A stretch of 64,000 bases of DNA, taken from Calliopum simillimum. Taxonomy: Eukaryota > Arthropoda > Insecta > Diptera > Lauxaniidae. The notes under the pieces are model-generated. The model made no database searches. It had not been told where the DNA came from and saw nothing but the letters and a program-made list of their open reading frames with translations. This document shows, piece after piece, positions 47,101-53,100 of the stretch. Location: positions 81,946,909-82,010,908 of the forward strand of contig OX638368.1 in assembly GCA_951812925.1 (NCBI GenBank), given 5' to 3'. Position 1 is the stretch's first letter. The number at the start of each line of letters is the position of its first letter. Made by a program: the position numbers and the translations under genes.

Positions 47101-50100
47101 TGAGATATTAAAGGGTTTGCGTACGACTCAATTTAAAAATATTGGCAAGCGTTATTAAACTGGTGTTAAGTGTTTACCACTGTAAATTTATCAAATTTTG
47201 TTATGCTGTAAAAATTGTTACAAGTGTAATAGAAAAATAGTTGAGTTTTTTTAGTCTGAATGGACTTATTCCACTTTCATTTATAACCAGGCATGTTCTG
47301 AAATCCGATTCGCTTCGGAAACGGAATGAAAGCAATCTTGAAGAGCTCTGCGTTTCGATAATTAACACCAAATCGGATTTATGTTTCGGTAAATCGAAAA
47401 GGAACCATTAGCAAATTTTATTTGTTGAAATACAAAACCGATTCCATCTTATTTGTCGCAATGCAGAGCTCTTTTTTCAATATTAACAACGACAAAATAC
47501 GCGGTTACACAGAGCTGAAAAGAGTATACAGCACAAAGAGAAGTACAAAAAGCTGACTGACACTGACTTCATGTTTTTTGTTTTCTTTTCGTTTCACAAT
47601 TGTCATTGTACCAGATGATGATAAATGAGATTTCGTATTTTGTACCAAATAGCAAAAAAAGTACTAAAACTGTCCAAAAAAATACCAAAATTATTTAATA
47701 CATTTGTGGTCAAAATCTAGTATTATATAAATGCGACATAAGCGAAAATACGACAGTAGAAAAACGACTACTATAACATAGGTGATTATTATTTGGTTTA
47801 TGATACTCACTCAAAGCATTCATCAATGTCAATATCAAACTTAGATTTATCGGAAATTTCATCATCGTCCGTAGTAAATTTTTGTTGCTCTAGTTTTCGT
47901 TTCTCTCGGTCTTCTACAACATAAAATATATTGAAAATTTACAGGACTGCAATAATAGCGATCAATGCTTACCCATATATTGGTGTGGCATCAGTGTCTT
48001 CTCAACATAGTCCGACATATTCAAGCGCATTGGAAACGAAAAATGTGTATTAACTTTCTCCTTAAGCATCGTTATCATGTTGAACGTATAACGCATTGTG
48101 TTGAAACACAATATCTGCGGTAACTTTTTAAAGCAAGCACGCTTCTCAGCTCGCACTTTTTTTCCACACTGTGAACATGTATACATGTTATCACCTTCCA
48201 GTGTGTCTTTGACTGTCACTTCGTCTAGTGATTCATGTAAATTTCGCATATCAGCGACCTGACAACGCACAGTGTAGAACTCCTCCGCAGTACGCGAAAC
48301 ATGACCACAATCCAGCGATACTACATTATTGCTAAGCGTACCACAAAATAGACGCTTCACTAAGTCCTTAAGTTCTGGTGTCATTTCCTCCAATTTGGAT
48401 ACAAGATCTATGAAAAATTCTGCCATGTCCTTTTGCTCTCCAGTATTTAATGGCTGATGATCCATTTGATACACACGACAGAAAGAACGTGGATTATACG
48501 CCTTACGTTCCGATTCTAGCAAATATGCAAACATATGTTGCAGTTCCAGCAAAGTAGGCGCATGCTTTTGTGCACCTGTTGGAGGTACATGCAAAATTGC
48601 TTCACGCGCTTGTGGCATCATATACAGATGTTGAATACAAGAGGCCATATAGCAGGTTGCACCTAAATTTGTTAGACCGACGTAGCCGCATTCGGAACGA
48701 CCTTCGTCACGTGGCCAATAGTCCCAAGGATACGATGGCTTTGGGCCAGGCGTATGCTGAGCCAATAACTTAGCATGTAAAAAGGTGTAATTTTTTGGGC
48801 AATTCTTACATAATTCTACGAGCAAGTCGTAAGCGGCAGCGCGAGAAGTTGCAGACTTACATTTAGGCTTTTGGCGATTTGTGGGCGACGGCATATCGAA
48901 TAGAAATTCAAATATCTTATCTATAAATTGCAACGCATGTGGACTAAACTTAAAGGTAGGATCATACTTCACCAAATTTGACATGAGATTGATAAGACCT
49001 ACAAGACCATCATCCTGATACCCATGACGAGTCTCGTGAAATTCGCGCGTTAAAATACTTTGAGAGACCGATTGGCATAATCGCTCAATATCAATGACAT
49101 CTTCGTTATTACTGCACAAATCTAAAGAAGATTTCACCATATCCGGAGAAAGAGTATCAACAAGCCGTGCCAACAGCCAGAAATAATCACGACAAGCAGG
49201 TCCATAGGGTTCTTTTCCTTCATCAGATAGCAAATATTGTGTGTGTTGTGCATAAGAAGTCATCTTCTCAGCCACCGGCAGAAATGATATTAGCATGCAC
49301 AAGAGTGGAGCTAGTAAAACTTGATAGCTTTGAGTGTTTCCTAAGCAAATGCGATAAAGGCCAGCACAAATTTCACGTCTGACAGCTGGTTCAGGATCTT
49401 CTAGTATAAATTTACGCACCCAATTGCAATATTCGGCACTTGTCCACAGCGCACGACGAGCTTCAGCTGACGCATGCACAAAACTAACCATTATGTTCAT
49501 TGTAAATTGAACCACTTGCGATCTTCCCCAAAAACCAGTGCGCAATTGGTGATACTGATACTGAAATTGTGCCGTACTTGCTGTAAAATTGTGATACGCT
49601 TCATCATTAAGAACTGAGGCTAAGCGACGTAAGCATGGATCAACTTCCATCAGTTCCAGCATGAAATGGTGTGGCCTTGAAATAACCACATGCATATCTT
49701 CGGTTTGTATTTCTTCAAAACCCAACAGCCAAATAATGCGAAGCAAACTTGCGAGGCAATCATGCCGCCATTCATTGAGCACTTCTTGAGGATGGGAACT
49801 TTGTTGTAACATGCCAGATAGAAAAATTTCATACAAATGACGTAGTCCCCCACTTTTGATAAAGGATTCACTCCATTTACGCTGGTGTGCATCAGCGGGT
49901 ACCGCTGCGTTTTGTGATTCCACAATACCAACTATTTTATCTTGCTCCTTTTCTTTTACTACCGATGTGGCGTGAACATCACCACAGTCACATTTCTTTT
50001 GACGTTTACTGAATTTAACTGGATTATTTTCTTTATCATTGCCTTTTGTGTCACTACCAGCATCACTAGGTTCACTTTCGTTGGCAGTGATTATTGTATT

Positions 50101-53100
50101 TTCCTTTTGCGAATCCGTGCATTCCATCTGTGGTTGTTTATTCACTAGAGAATTGCAAGCTTTAAGTTCATCCTTAGTTGCATTTGAAATTTGTTCGTTG
50201 TTACTATTTTTGCGGGTTCTACTTGAACCCTTTTTCGATATGGATGCTGCTCCACCACTACGTGAAGAGCCTCCTTTAGTTGAATTCTGTTCGACACTTG
50301 AAATGTTACCATTAACGCTACAGCATGAAAGATTTGTGTTTTGAACTACACTATTTAAGGCCAAACTCTCAACAATATGCAAGGAATACATGAATTTCTG
50401 TAGGTTTGCAGGATCAAGTAAGTCGCTAAATTTTTGTTTTATTTCTTTTTGTTTGTTTGCTTTCTCCTCTTCTGATTGCAGCGTTTCAAATTCTCTCAAA
50501 TCAGCAGTAAGGCTTTTAAAACTATCTAGAATCATTGGATTTGTTGGTAAGATAGCCAAAATATCCCAAACGCGTCGTGAAAGCAATTGTGCTTTTGTAT
50601 GCAACTGAAGATTGTTATGTTGAGGCTTCATATCGCCTAAAGTTTGCATTAAACAAAAAAGTTTTTCAAAATATTTTGGTTGCAACAACAATACAGTGGG
50701 TAGGCATTCTTTCGGTGGTGGTGGTTGCATTGAAGGATGATCAGAAGTTGATTCTTTGCGGCGTGCACCTCTACCACCCAATGATACATAGACAATCTAA
50801 ATGAGAAAACAAAAATAATAAATATAATTTTTGTTTTAGATGTAATGGCAAAGCACAAATTTGCTCAATTGATTTAAGTATGATTAGTTGGAATTTACAT
50901 TCAAACGTCAATAACCCGAACCACTACTATAAATAATAAAAATGTTTTTAAGATTTTGAACTTCTTATAAAACGAACGCAAGACTAGTTTAAGTCACAAA
51001 ATTTAAGAAATTCACTTTTTTATCAAATCAATTCCAGTCACATTTCAGTGCAAACAGCATTAATTAATACGTATTACTTCTTTTTCTCTGGCAATATTTG
51101 TTCAGCGATTTGTATAGGATTATATGAATCTTAAATCTTTGAAATGCTCTCCTGCAAAATTATGATTTTCTGACATAGGAAAGTTCTGCATTAGGGCGAC
51201 ACTGAATTTGTTTGAGTTATTAAAAATTCAAGTCATTAATATTCGAGTTATCCACTTTATTTTCATTTACCTGATTATCTTTAAATCCTGCATCACCTAG
51301 ACTACGTTCATCATAGTCTGATGTCAATTCCTGACCCTGTGTTATTATACGCAAAGGGCCTTCACTAAGTAAAAGCCCCAATACTGGTGCCGTTAAGCCG
51401 GAGTTTAATGTACCACCTTGAAGATTTTCCCACCTGATCAAAAGTTTCAATTGAAAATAATTCTCAAATAATTTTTACAATAATTTCAAACCATTTGGAA
51501 ATTTCAGCTTTTAGATCGGCAATTAAGTCACATGAATGCATGTGTAAGACTGATTTTTCAGACAATCCAGCTGGCTGCAAAACTATACGTATCGATGGGC
51601 CAGATGCTTCGTTTTTAAGATTACTATGCGAACCAATACCTTTTCCCTCTATAGCCCAACGTCTTAAATGATACGCATAACGTCGTCTAAATGTCTCCAA
51701 ATGCGTATTTAATAGCATCAATCCTCGTTGCACACACATCAGGGCATTTTCGTCTTCACTGCTATAATTGCGAAAAATGTTAATCTCTTTAGTGCTTAAA
51801 TTTGGAAATTTTGATAAATAGAAAGAAGCGAAAGGATACTAAAAACAGATCTTGTAACTATCCATTATCATGTGGTAATTAAATCGAACTTCATTTGCGT
51901 AATTATGTTAATAGATACAGTGAGCGTCAAAATATAGTAAACACTTTGCTTTCGAATTTTCAAAACCTAATTGCTACAAAGCAATCCACTTTAAATAAAA
52001 AGTAATAATGCATAACTCAGTAGTCATTTATGGAGAGTTGAACTAAACATAAAGATAAAACAAACCAGAAATAATTCACCAAAATTAAAAAATGACCAGA
52101 TTTAACGCGTCAAAAAAAAGTAAACAGATATTAATTTACAAAAACTAGCTTTATATTACAGATTTATTTTTGATTTGTTTTCCTTTAGTCTTAAATACCA
52201 CATTCAGTTTTCTAGGGATTGAACCGACCAGATTTTTCATAATATCAGAGCAGATTTTGCTCTATTATTCCCTAAACACCTGTTTTAGATTCTTCTTGAT
52301 AGAAATGATCGTTTCTCTGATTTTTCTGTCAACATTTTTCTACAAATGTTCACCAGGGTTACGATCTTGGCACTGAGGAGGTAACCAAGGGCCTAAGGAG
52401 TGTGGTGTTGTAAGCATTCCTTGATAATTTTGAGCTTTTGCTTTATATTGTTGTCATTTTGGAAGATACTGTTACTTGATACATCGAATAGAGCTTCAAG
52501 TGCAATTAAAATCTCGGAAAAAAAAGCACAGACATCATGTACACCAATGAGTATCATAACCATCAGGAGAGAACCCCATAAAAAAGGCTAACATGGAAGA
52601 TAAGCACTCAATAAGCAATTCATATCATAACTGATCCTCTCTATCATGTTTAAGAGAGATTATAATACCTGCTTTGCTGAAGGTTTAATTTTTGGTTCGC
52701 CATATTTTTGCAAAATTTTTCGCGCCAAAAATTTCAAATATGCTTTCGTCATTGAACCAAATGTTTTCCCAGAAAGGTGGAGCCTCATTTCTGTATTTTT
52801 TAGCGACATACAGTCACTTTTTTTTTGATATGAATTGCATATTGAGTGCTTATCTTCCATGTTAGCAGTTTTTATGGGGTTCTCTCCTGACGGTTATGAC
52901 TCTCATTGGTGTACATGATGTCTGTGCATTTTTTTTCCGAGATTTTAATTGCACTTGAAGCTCTATTCGATGTATCAAGTCTGAATGTGGTATTTAAGAC
53001 TAAAAGAAAACAAATCAAAAATGAATCTGTAATATAAAGCTAGTTTTTGTAACTATATTAATATCTGTTTACTTTTTTTGACGCGTAAAAACTGGTCATT

